The position numbers were made by a program, and so were the translations under genes. From Phlegmacium glaucopus (taxonomy: Eukaryota; Basidiomycota; Agaricomycetes; Agaricales; Cortinariaceae), in the NCBI GenBank assembly GCA_015039465.1, contig MU130082.1, positions 48,607 to 112,606 on the forward strand: 64,000 nucleotides of DNA. Reading direction: 5' to 3'. A model generated the notes under the pieces. The model saw only the letters and a list, made by a program, of their open reading frames with translations. It searched no databases and was not told the origin of the DNA. Positions 33,502-44,900 of the stretch are shown here, in pieces. The stretch's first letter is position 1, and every line of letters starts with the position of its first letter.

Positions 33502-33975
33502 CGCACTTGATTGTCCGCGGCTGCATTTTTTCAAGTTTTTTTCGTCTTTTTTGTTAATTTAAGTCCGCCACCGTATAAGTAGGAAGTAATCTGAAAGTGT
33601 GATTATGTAACGTTTATCGTAATGCATGTGATAGATAAAAAGCAAAGCGATGAAAGATCAGAGATAATACTCCTTAAAATAAAATTAACGAGTCGGAACT
33701 CGCATAATCCAACTCAGAATTACTCGATTTCTGTGATAAAAGTGTTGAACAGATTTCAATTTACGGAATCAAGGACTGTTATATCGCTATATATGCCAGC
33801 GATGCTCCCGAACATGATGTTGCCTGTTCCAAACTAAGAAATGGATCAACAAGAATGACCAAGGTTCCGAGAGAGAGAGCCAAACCGAGCATAGGCTGTT
33901 ACTGGCAGTAGCTGGGGCCCTGACGTGGAATGATCGGATGTTCGATCAGTAACTCGCGAAAAAACAGAGGTTACC

Positions 33976-34281
33976 TTATTCATAGTAGGGTGGGGGTGGA
34001 CCAGACCCCGGATAAGGCGGTGCCTTGGGATTCTTAGCTGTAGCCTTGGCAGCGGCCTTGTCAGCCTTTGCTTTGGCTTCGAGCCGAGCCTTGTTGTCGG
34101 CCTTAGTCTTGGCTGCAAGTTGCGACCCCGCGCCAGAAGGTGGGCCACGAGTGACGAGTATTTTGTTGGCTTCATTGTCACATGAGGGTATACAGGCATT
34201 ATTGAGTGGGACAGGTACAGCGAGCACGGTGGCCTGTGTAAGGAAAGATACAATGAGCACGAGAGATGGGATAACGAGCAT
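33976..34281 (-). CDS. Small secreted Lys/Ala-rich protein with Pro-rich tail
   Basis: A 101-residue single-exon gene. Residues 1 to about 21 form a signal peptide (MLVIPSLVLIVSFLTQATVL, then A). The mature part has two cysteines in NNACIPSCD, the conserved block ILVTRGPPSG, a helical Lys/Ala repeat (AAKTKADNKARLEAKAKADK) and the tail PPYPGSGPPPPYYE. No known domain. Charge and repeat suggest a wall- or surface-binding protein, which is inference. A TATA box lies 132 bp upstream. A degraded copy with the same promoter lies at 29,405-29,872, showing recent local duplication. Small size, secretion and fast turnover fit fungal small secreted proteins. Confidence 0.75.
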   Translation of the reverse strand: MLVIPSLVLIVSFLTQATVLAVPVPLNNACIPSCDNEANKILVTRGPPSGAGSQLAAKTKADNKARLEAKAKADKAAAKATAKNPKAPPYPGSGPPPPYYE

Positions 34282-34412
34282 CTGGAAGATTATTGTGAGT
34301 GAATCTGTTGTTATAACAATGATAATGAATGGAGGACTTTCAAGGATTGACGTGGACGTTGAAATTTGAAAGGTTGAAGACCAGCTTGAAAATACTATCA
34401 GGCATTCGACGT

Positions 34413-34421
34413 CCTTTTATA
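34413..34421 (-). promoter_or_regulatory. TATA box of the small secreted Lys/Ala-rich protein gene
   Basis: TATAAAAGG on the minus strand, 132 bp upstream of the start at 34281. The same motif and neighbouring bases are kept before the broken paralog. Confidence 0.6.
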
Positions 34422-35160
34422 CTGAAAGTTCGCTTATCAAAAAATTTCGCAAGTTGCCAAAATAGGCAAGTGAGTCTGATCACCACGTGCGGTATAATTA
34501 TCTAATCTGATCGCCGCCATTTTACATGTTGTTTTGGTTACGAGTCCCCTTTAGGGGCTCGTTCTTATAACTTAAGCGGATGCGGCTTTCAATAATAGGT
34601 AACGCAAGACAGCGCAAGACTTGCCGGTAACTTCCGTGATTGCACGTGTTGATGGCGATGGCCTTGTTTGCCGCGCGAAAAGAATTTACTCTCGGTCAAT
34701 CCCTGGCATCTTTAAGAAACTCAACGCTCACGAAGACGCTATAAAAATACCAGTATAATTTCATTTGAAGGGACTCGTATATGTCACGCGGAGCGGTGGC
34801 CCTCACCCACAAGTAAAAGTAATGGTTTTTACCTTTAAACTACTGTAGGATCTTAGTGCTAAAAGTGCCAATATACCTTTACATTCATGGTTACCTGGAA
34901 GTATGAAGGCTTACAGAGGATGAGAATACACAGACCTGCAACAGACCTGACACACCGATATAAAAGTACTGTCACAGAGGTGACAGAATAGTACCCGTAA
35001 CTGGTCATTGCACCTTCGAGACTTACAGCAGCAACGTCCTTTCCTGGATATTTGAACAATTCAAATATAGTAATCGTGTTTCCTCTTTCGCTGCCATAAC
35101 ACATGTATACAACGACACCCATTAAAGGACCGTCCTTCTTTCCTCAGTCTTTAACAAACA
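34422..35160. other. Intergenic region upstream of the PX-GH18 gene
   Basis: No gene seen; ORFs are short. The end (ctttcctcagtctttaacaa, before 35,160) is a pyrimidine-rich leader directly before the PX-GH18 start codon. Confidence 0.4.
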
Positions 35161-37355
35161 ATGTTCAAATCCATCACCATCTTGAAACATACTACTTCAT
35201 CTGTACCTCGCCCGCACATATTGTACGTTGTCGAGGTCACTCTTGACGATGGCATCCAGTATGAGATCCTTCGCCGCTTCTCTGAGGTCAGGTCTCTTTC
35301 AAAATTTCGCTTAATGAGGCGCATTTATTTACAATCTACACTCTAGTTCTTGGCTCTGAAAAGCGCGATGCGTGATGACCGTCATATTATCCCACCAAAA
35401 CGTACCGTGACCACCTCCGTCATCCCAGATGCGTGGGTAGATGATGGACTTATCGCCGAGAGGAAACATGGGCTCGGTCTGTATATCAACTCTCTCCTTG
35501 GCGATGACGAATTTCGGAGAAGTGCTGCGTTGTTCGAGTTTCTCTCTCTTGGCGTGATGGCGAATCCTGTTGCTGGCCGTGCCTGCCCCGGGAACATCTC
35601 GAAAGAATCACTTCCTATCACACAGATCATTGATGAAGATAACAATAAACCTATCGCGGCTTCTTATTATCCAGCTTGGACTGCTGATGTCGTTCCACCA
35701 AAAAAAATTGATTTTTCAAAATTCGATATAATGTTTTTCGGTAAGCTACACGAGTAAATTGTCAACGTGTATTTATTCTATTGAATCCATTTAAGCATTC
35801 GTTACTCCTAATGAGAACGCAGGAATCGACTGGGATACAGGTAGCGAAAACGCCTTGGAGCTCCTCGTGATGAATGCACGTCAGAGTGGATATGCGACGA
35901 AAATCGTTCTTTCTGTTGGTAAGACTGTGGTCTATTACGATTTCGGTATATAACTGGTTGATTTCTAGGTGGCTGGAGTGGGAGTAATTGGTACAGCAAG
36001 GCGATGTCCAGTGCTGAAAATCGCACCAAGTTGGTGAATACCCTGATAGATGTTGTGGGTGCATATGGTTTAGATGGTAAGCAGTGACTTACTTCTATTT
36101 CTTGCGTTTATAATTCACTTTATTGTGCTTGGACAGGTATTGATATTGATTGGGTTGGTTGCTATTATATTGTCATCCCGTCGAAGTAAGAGTTGAGAGA
36201 TGACTGTAGGAATATCCCAACAGCCCGGGGGCCGGAAACCCACATTCATCTGCGGACTCGGCGAATCTCCTCAGTTTCTTCAAGTCACTTCGACAAGCAT
36301 TAGGTACGTTGGAAATTTATCATTTATAAGCTAACGAAAAAACTATTTCCTGCATAATTTACAGGTCCTCAAAAAATCATAAGCGCGGCAGTCACTCATT
36401 CGCCTTGGTTAGGAGAAAATGGCCAACCAATTTCAAACGTTGCTGCGTACGCTGCACAGATAAGCTTTGTGAATATTATGTATGCGAGGTTTCACCATTC
36501 GTATTTCACCTTTCCATTCACCATGTATTCTGTTAAAGGAACTATGATGTTTCTGGGGCATCAGCAAATCCGGGCCCAAACGCTCCACTAGGTGTGCCCT
36601 ATTAAGGTGGCTAATCATTTTTTTGGAATATTTAATTTTCCTCCTCTTAGGTGATTTATGTGGTACAAGCAAACAGCCTCAAGCAACGGCAAAATCTGCA
36701 TTCCATCAGTGGACCGCAGCTGGGATGCCAGCCTCTAAGATTCTCCTTGGGCTGCCCTTGTACGGATATGTCTCTAAGAGCACCGCCACGAAATTATCTG
36801 GAACCTATGTCCCATTGGAGGATATTCCACGGATTTCTCATGCCCGCCAACGACCGTCTGACAATATGAAGCCATCGGGCGATCTCAGCAACATGTGGGG
36901 TCAACAAATAGCCTTTCGTCAGCTAGTCGAAACTGGAAATCTTGTGAAGAGGTCGGATGGGAGCTATGGGGCCGGGAATGGATATACTATGGGTAAGCTG
37001 ACTATCTAGAACTCACCTGAGTCTTTTCTCATTTGGAACGTAGGGTGGGATGACTGTAGTGATACTCCGGTTCGTTACCGGACCTTTCATCGTGCTCATT
37101 TTTTTTTGAAAACTAGGAATAGTATATCTTCAACACTGCGAGGACGACTGTGGTCACCTATGATGATACTTGGAGCATTGCCAGCAAAGTCAAATTTGCA
37201 AAGACGTCTGGAATGGGTGGATGTTTTACTTGGTCTATTGATCAGGTAGGTAAAATTTTGAGGTGGGATCTTTTTTTGATTGCATATATTCCATGATATA
37301 GGACGATGGCACTTGTTTGCACAACATAATTCGATCGAAATTGTTGGGAAATTGA
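35161..37355 (+). CDS. PX domain fused to a GH18 chitinase, twelve exons
   Basis: Exons: 35161-35286, 35347-35740, 35796-35918, 35969-36076, 36137-36153, 36210-36303, 36365-36479, 36539-36591, 36651-36992, 37044-37069, 37123-37245, 37302-37355; phases agree, 524 residues. Residues about 1-108 form a PX domain: YEILRRFSEF, IIPPKR, PDAWVDDGLIAERKHGL, ALFEFLS. PX domains bind phosphoinositides on the cytosolic face of endosomes. Residues about 135-520 form a GH18 chitinase: IAASYYPAW, VLSVGGWSG, catalytic DGIDIDWEYP with the proton-donor Glu, MNYD, and the C-terminal GGCFTWSIDQD. The 17-nt exon 5 ends just before the catalytic Glu codon. The join lies inside exon 2, so the fusion does not depend on a splice guess. 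No signal peptide precedes GH18, which makes the site of action puzzling. Confidence 0.85.
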
Positions 37356-39387
37356 AACAACATTGAAAGCAATTGAGAGCAGCCATGTATCATTACGTAC
37401 AAGAAGTTCAACTTGACAAGCGCCCGGACCGTATAATACAGAACTTTAGATAGACTTAGTTCACATGCGCATGTAAGGTAGGCCGCATGTGCCGCAACAC
37501 GCCGTTACACCAAAAGGTCGAATATCTGAAAGATTATTCTTTCAGCTACCGGCACATATATATGGTGGTGTGTACAGGTACTACTACTACAGCTGTATGG
37601 CAGCCAGCCTTACAGCGCGGGTCCTATATTTAGCCAAGTGCCTGATTACGCTAGCAAACTCTGGGCTCTTTCAGCCGCTCTTATCCAGTCCTTCGCAGGA
37701 ATCTCATTCGTCCGAACTTAAATCCAACTCAATTTGACCCTTAGAAGAGGCCACCTCACACAGATGGGAATGAATAGCTTTCAACCACCCCTCTCAGTTA
37801 CTTTGTCTCGATTCGTTCTTTTAACGCAGAGATGAACCGCTCGTGATATTCCCTTTCTAGCATTGTTCAGCTATTTGTCGACGTCTCTGCACCGATTACA
37901 ATTTACACAATACGGGAACCAAATTGGAATGTATAGCTCAAGTCACCTGCAGAACCATTTTGCGACACATGGCAAGACTTAGAAGCGCTCACCGCCACGA
38001 GTGGATTCAGTGTCAGTGTTACTCGTAACTCGTTGCCCTGATGAATACCAGACTAAATAAAAACTTCAACTGACAGCTTCCAGGCAGATTCCTTTTACGG
38101 GGGCATCACGGGCGTCTTGGTGATCATCTACTTCCCCAGGGAAAACAATATCGAGTCCTCTACCAAGCGAACACAGAGTCTTCATTAAATTCTGCTGAGA
38201 CTTGGTCACGATAATTTAATTTCATGAGACTTCACTTTCCTTTCGGTTCAATATTATTGCGATACGACAGGAACTTTATACTAGAATCAGTTGTTGCTAG
38301 TACGCGTGACTTTCCATGTTTGAGCGACGCAGACGGAGATTTTTACTTTTACAACGGTTAAGATCCGTTTGATTCTTATTTTGAACAAAACTTATGAGGC
38401 TTGCCAGAATTTCGGGAGGGTGTAAACAAATCGGGAGTTTAAAATGACATGGAGAGAATAGGCATACGTGGGTAACAGACATTTCCGAATGAAATATTCG
38501 CTAGTATTCATCCCTGCTTGAAGTAGAGATGGTTGCAAAAGTTGTAGGTCCTAGTTCTTGAATCGATCATTGGGTAGGAGAGGCATGAATTATTGAAGAA
38601 ATGATAGTACTGAACGTTGAATATTATTCTCACAATATCGTTCCGAGCTGGTTCCGAGTCTATTTGAGGAAAAGTGAAGGAAAAGTGACGTCGAGTCTCG
38701 TCGAGTGTAGAGATATCGGTTGATATTACTAGCCGAGATAAGAGAATCGGTAACCAAGGGGGAACCGGGATTGCAAAAATTGCCCGGGATAGGCAAATAT
38801 TTTTTTTAAGGCATGGACCTCCCCCAAAATAGGGAACGTTTCCGCCCAAAAAAGGTATTTCTGTGTGATGGAAAATCTGTGAGAACCATATATCTCCAAT
38901 GTTTTCGGAGGTTTCTTATGTTGGATTCACTTCAAAAAATGGCTAAATATGTTTATTATCACCAACAGCCGATCTCAGGAGCCCTTTTTTGTACCTCAAG
39001 GCTGGAGAATGGCCCGGATAGCCTTAATATATGGATTTAGATAAAAAGTTTAAGCCCAGGCTGGACCCCTATCTCGGGTCACGGAACAACAACCCGGTTC
39101 CTCTTTGAGAATCACTCAACGAGCGGCAATAGTTATTAGTAGTAGAGCGCTGGCGATGAGTATCGAAATTTCCTGAAGCAAGTCTGAATATTTGAACTTT
39201 GAAATGCCCAATGAAACTTTAACTGGCAGAGTGCTGTTGATCCCCCGTTACATTCGGGTAAGCGTTGTTCAAGCAGTGTTTTGCCTTATTTGGTGTTTTT
39301 TTACCTTGCAAAGTTTGACAATGGGAAAAGCTTCAAAAGCTCAAGCTTGAGAAGCCGCTCCTTATTCTTATATCCACCTTCTCCACC
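37356..39387. other. No gene recognised
   Basis: 2 kb with short ORFs only. 38,790-38,830 has an oligo-T run and cccccaaaat-type sequence, and 39,062-39,090 holds a small palindrome-like cgggtcacggaacaacaacccg-type stretch; neither is assignable. The last 100 bp contain the likely promoter of the next gene (gcttgagaagccgctcctta, then ttcttatatccaccttctcc). Confidence 0.4.
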
Positions 39388-41217
39388 ATGTTGATTCGAG
39401 TGAAATGGCACCTCATATCTATCTCACTATTCCTTCTAGTTGGCTTATTCTGTCTCTATCGCCAAACACTTTCTTTACTACGGATTCGCCCGCAGTTACA
39501 GTTGGTTGACGAAGACCTATCACCCAGTAAGGACCATGACTGCAAGACCAAGGTTCCTGTCCCCGTAAATGCGGCGGCTGAGGGATCATACCATGGAAAA
39601 TGTCCTCAATGTTCCCTTTGCGACGTTAAAGAGCATTCAGAACTGGAAGTAGTAAATGATTGGGATTCATCAAGAGTGTTAATCGGAGCACCGACTAAAC
39701 ATTTTAGAGGTAATATGCTACCCATTGACCATCAATATCTGACATAACTTTTTTAATCGGCCCTAGATAACCTTCGTAGCGATACCCGATATCTTACCAC
39801 TTGTGCTGTTGCTGGATTCAGTACGAGTCCTTTTCACTCTTGAACACACACGGTCTCTGATCTCAAACCCTTGATCCCTAGCGAATCAATTTATGACTTA
39901 TGTGCGTCTCTCAAAGCATGACAAACTACGGTTTAGGGGGCTCAATCTAAGCAAATCCCAAAGGTAAACATGATTTATCTCGCAGCTATCTCAGGTCGAG
40001 TTCCTATAATACCACCCTTTAGTCCTGGTGCGCACATTTGTGAGCTCTTCTTCCAGGATTAAATAACCGCTTTTATTTCCCAAACTCATAATATGTTCTA
40101 ATGTTTAGCCAACGAAGCAGGAGTTCTTCCTTTCGGTCGAATATTCAATCTTACACGCCTACGAAACGATCTACGTCGGCCGATATTAGAATGGTCAGAC
40201 GTCAAACTTATCCCTTCACCAACCTCGATTGAAAATCCACCTAATTCTGAACGTGAACAACTGGGCTGTTGGTCAACTCGCCGCGAATCTGAATCTCAAC
40301 CAATACGAGTCAATGCCATACTCAACAACCTCCAACTAGACGTATCTTACACACGGGTTCCCACGTCCACACGCCATGATCCAAAGGATGACCGCGATGA
40401 TTTCATAGTGTTTGGTAAACTGGTCCCTTACATCTTCTCCAATAATCCTCTTCGTGGTCATTTCGATATAATGTCTCCTTCACCTCTTGGTCATCGTCTA
40501 CCCCCAGATGAACAATTATCATGCTTCGACCATCTATACTTTACCACTTCCTCTGACAGACTCTTCGAATGGGAAGCCTCGTGGTCTCCCCCTTGGAATT
40601 CAGTTGGAAAACATGTTCATTTCACTAACGAGCTCGTTGATACCGCCAAAGGCTATTTATCAAGGGTATTTAACCTGAGTGAGGGCAAAATTCCACCAGT
40701 GAGCACTTCTCTCAATTCTCTTTTATCTCTATTGTTTAAAACATCCATATGAACAGTTTATTGCCATCCATGCTCGCCGAGGCGACTTTGCAGATCAATG
40801 TAAAGACACCAAAACGTCTTGCTTTAACACTCTTTCCACTTTTGCTGAAAAGGTCGATGAGATACGTAACATCCTATCTCGGAAGTATGATAAGGATATC
40901 ATCCGAGTCCTCCTCACCTCAGGTGAAAATCCAACTGTACGAACTGACGAGTAATATTAACACAGCTTTTTTTTACAGATGAAGAAGACCTGGCGTTCTG
41001 GTCGGATGTTCGAGCTTATGGGTGGGTTTACCTCAATCACACCGAAGAAAGAACGCAGGAAGTGCTTGGGGAGTGGTTTGCTCCCATCGTGGATATTGTA
41101 TCGCAGAGCTTGGCAATTGGCTTCATCGGGACTAAGCAATCGACTTTCAGTCTTGTGAGTGCACGGAGAGTCGAGGATTGGAATGATGGGCCCACGACCC
41201 TTGTTCCGAGAAGATAG
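39388..41217 (+). CDS. O-fucosyltransferase-like type II membrane glycosyltransferase
   Basis: Exons: 39388-39709, 39767-39820, 39882-39901, 39964-40039, 40109-40698, 40757-40922, 40979-41217; phases agree, 488 residues. Residues about 8-28 form a membrane anchor (LISISLFLLVGLFCLY), followed by a lumenal stem. The catalytic part has the pattern of an agaric family related to GDP-fucose protein O-fucosyltransferases: FRDNLRSDTRYLT, NQFMTYVNMIYLAA, VPIIPPF, then the nucleotide-sugar motif IAIHARRGDFADQC, VLLTSDEEDLAFW, and GFIGTKQSTFSLVSARRVED. Probably a Golgi enzyme; donor and acceptor are not proven. Exon 3 is 20 nt. The gene is convergent with the SET3-like gene. No defect was found. Confidence 0.85.
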
Positions 41218-41822
41218 AATCTATCTAATTTTCCATAATGTTTATCAGCGGTGGAAGATCTTGGGGAAGATCTTGATTATTGAAACATGAACTATCTACT
41301 TGTATAAATTGATTGGGCTTCATTATATAAACGAACAGGGAACATTATTGATGTACATTTAAATCCACACTTGGACGTTTGAAAGTTTCATCATGCGTTG
41401 CACGGTCATCGTTAGGAGGTTTCTTCTCTACATAGAGGAAATTGTTGAGGCGGAGACGCCAATGTGGTTACTCATAACAAGTCTGAATACCATGCAATAC
41501 CACCAACGAATTGTCAGCAAAACGCGAGGTGTGTAAGTAATGGTATCCAAAAGTACAACAATCCTCGACCCTCAACACACAACGAATAAAAGGACTATGG
41601 TATCAACCAATTCAAATTACAACTTTGCTCTCGAAGAGTATGATATCAATAATAACTGATAAACATCTTGATGGTAAACGACATGAATAATAACGACTGG
41701 GGGGAGGCTCGGAAGCACTGGTTGGGAGAGACCATCATAAATGAAAAAGATACAACTGGCGAAAATGACAGACACAAATAAAGAAAGGATAACTAGTTAC
41801 GAGAGCAAGCCGTAGCCAAGTC

Positions 41823-41824
<2 letters not shown>

Positions 41825-41855
<31 letters not shown>
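41825..41855. repeat. (GA)n dinucleotide microsatellite
   Basis: About 15 uninterrupted ag units in the intergenic space between the two convergent genes (41,218-41,984). No coding sequence in this gap; it carries the 3' flanks of both genes. Confidence 0.97.
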
Positions 41856-41860
<5 letters not shown>

Positions 41861-41984
41861 TAGTAAAAGCAATAAAGAAGAGATATAAAAAAGCGAAAAA
41901 CTCTGAAGATGAAAGGATTCAATGGAAATAAGGTAGGTACTCGGCGACAAAAGAAGATAGGCGAGCTTTTAGCTCATCTTTTCA

Positions 41985-44900
41985 TCACCGACCACCCCAC
42001 GCATGACCACCTTCCCTCGAATCCCTCCTAATAAGCGATCTAGGATATTGCATCTGATCCATATCCCATCCTCTTTCTCTATCCGCAGAGGGTCCTCGGG
42101 GGATATATGGCGGAAATCGGCCACTGATAGTGGTAGTCGCTGTCGACGACGCCGGGGTAGCAGTAGAAGTTGAAGTACTAGATGCTGTTGACGGATAAGA
42201 GGAAGAGGAAGAATTCATAGCAGTCGGAGTTGTGGGCGTAGGTCTATTTGATAACATTGATTGTCTTAACGCTCGTGGAGCTGTAGGAGGAACACCAGTG
42301 CTACGAGCAGCAGGGGGAGGAGTTGGAGCTGAAGGTGGTTGTCGGTAGGGAGGCGAAGCGTTAAAAGACCTTGGATGGGTCGGCGGAGAATGGCGGACAT
42401 GTGATGATGATGATGACGAAAGAGACCGCGTAAAAGTGAAATCCGCACGTTTGGTGATAGAGCCTCGAGGTAGGGGAGTAATCGAACCGGACGACGGTAC
42501 TGTCGCCGTTGACACCGATCGATTCATTGCAGGTGGAGCCGCCGATAAAGACATTGACAACAACGGAGACAGCGGAGGAAACAACGGCGGTGGTGTATCC
42601 ATAATTTCACCAATCTCTCCATCTTCTTGACAAACTCGGGGAGGAGAATACGACTGAAAATGGTGTGGATCAGGGTTAATTGGCGATATAGACCCGGAAG
42701 TATTAAACATGGCAGCATAGCGTATAGGGTCCATGCTTATGGACTGAGTGTTATTGGTTACATCGGGTATAGGCTGCTCCATGAGTTCTTGTTTGGTTCG
42801 ATGACTCGTGGTTGTTGAGGAGGGAGTGCTGCCAGCTTGGATACGAGCTGCGAGAAGGGCTGATGAAGTAGATAGGGGTAGTGTACTTGGTGGGTGCTGC
42901 TGCTGTTGCTGCTCGTGGTACCCGTTGGTCGTGATTGGGTTCGTCGAAGGTCCTGGTATATCGTCTTTAACCACTGGTCGTCGTGACGATAAGGAAGCAC
43001 CTTGCCACGAAGCCTCCCTTCTTAGCCCATCAACCGAATCCATCTCCAATTCTAGCTTTTTCAGCCCATTTGCTACTATCCTATCTTCACCATGAGACGA
43101 CTCTTCATCTATTTTCCCTTCCACCTGATTCACCTGCTTTCCATTCACGCCTCCACTAATAAACAGCGAATCCACCCCTCCTGACGAAGAAGAATCTGGC
43201 TTGGTCATCTCCTGCTCTTCCCTCTGCTTCTTCTTCCTTAACGCGAAATCGCGCAACGACATCTTGACTTTCGGTACAGGAAGCGGATGCGAAGGTTGGT
43301 GTTCACTTGAAGATTCTGAGCGAGATTCTTCCTCCTTCACCACATGTTGATATTCTGCAATCCGGTTACCTTGAGGAGATGATAACGTTGCTGGACTAGG
43401 TAGAAGCGACTGAGGAAGAGGAACAGATGTGGACGAAGGTTCGTATGATGGAACCTCATCGAGAGAAGATGACTGCGGTTGGGCAGGTGTGTTCGACTGG
43501 CCCAAGTCAGGATTTTCAATGGTAGGATTTTCCTCTTCCTCTCTACCAGAAATATCCACAGCCATGGAATTCGTATCGTCCAGAAGGACTCGCGACGTAG
43601 GCGATGGCGATGGCGAACGCGATAAAGACACACCCACATCCATACGACTTTCACGCTTAACACCAAACACCGGCGACTCCCAACGCTCTCCCTCATTCAA
43701 CGTTATCCGTTGTTGAACCTCCAAACCCTTCACCAGCATCTCCAATTGTGATTCAGATGAGCCAGGATTTAAATGATCCCCCGAAGGAGAATCAGCACGC
43801 CACGTAGGATCCGGTGAATGAGGTGTACTTTGAATTTCGTTGTTTGAATCCATGAGTAGCATCTCTGGCTGCAATGAAGATGGCGACGGAGGTGGAGATG
43901 GCGTGCATGATGAGTATTCAATAGGTTGATCGTCCATATGGTTAGCTGGGTTGGTAGGCGAGGCGGACAATGAAGTAACGGAAGCGGGATCGTTAATACG
44001 TGATGATGATGCAGGCGTAGGGGGGGAAGGTGGCGATGTTGAAGACAAAGGAGTAAACGATGCCGTATACCTCCGAAGTGGACTCCAAACCGTAGAGTGA
44101 TCTCTAGGGGGTACTACCCCAGGAGAAACAGTAGTCGTAGATGTTGAATTGGGAGGGAGGGGCAAAGGGGACGATAGCGAGGAAGACGGCGGCGGCGTTG
44201 AACCAAGTAGAGCAGGTGATAACAAAGATAGATTAGCGAAAGAGGTCAGCGGTGAAATGGAGGGTGCTATTAGAGTTGTAAGATGAGATAGGTGATGTTG
44301 ATTTAGATGGTTTACGTTGAGTGGGGATTTGGTAGATGAGATGGTGGTGGGGTCGAGAGAAGCTGGCATTGGAGGAGGAGGCATGCTTGCTGGACGATGG
44401 TGATGCACGTTAGTGAGCACGTCGTCCCTCTGGTGGTGATGGCGGCGGTGCCGTTCATAGCCTTCCTGGCGTTCATTCTCAAATTGCGGTCGATCTAATG
44501 GAAACGTCAGATGGCATTCAAACGAAAACACTCGGAATAGAGCCCACCATGTCTACACCCATTATTATAAGTAATACCGAGATCTGAGTTCGTCAACGTG
44601 CTGGGTGATATGATTGGGCTTCCCTGGCTGACGCCGCTAGTACTGCTGCTGCCTGGACTTTGCGAGAGTCGAACAATGTGGTTGTGGTTGCTACCTTGGC
44701 TAGAGCTAGGGCTGGTATTTCCGTTAAGCTCTCTCAGCGCTTCTAGCTCGCGATGCATCCACCTTTTGCGCATCTTTGGGGGCATGCTATCTTCATTGGG
44801 CTGTGCTTGATCGTATGTGACATGTTGATAAAGGCCACCAGGATCTGGTGGTCGAAGATTGAACGTTGAATGCGAGTTCAATTGCTTTGGAGACTGCAGC

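Noticed and set aside
42266..43716. Antisense and alternate-frame ORFs across the SET3-like last exon
   Set aside because: Shadows of a long Ser/Pro-rich exon; the minus frame alone is continuous for 837 codons and joins upstream exons in phase.
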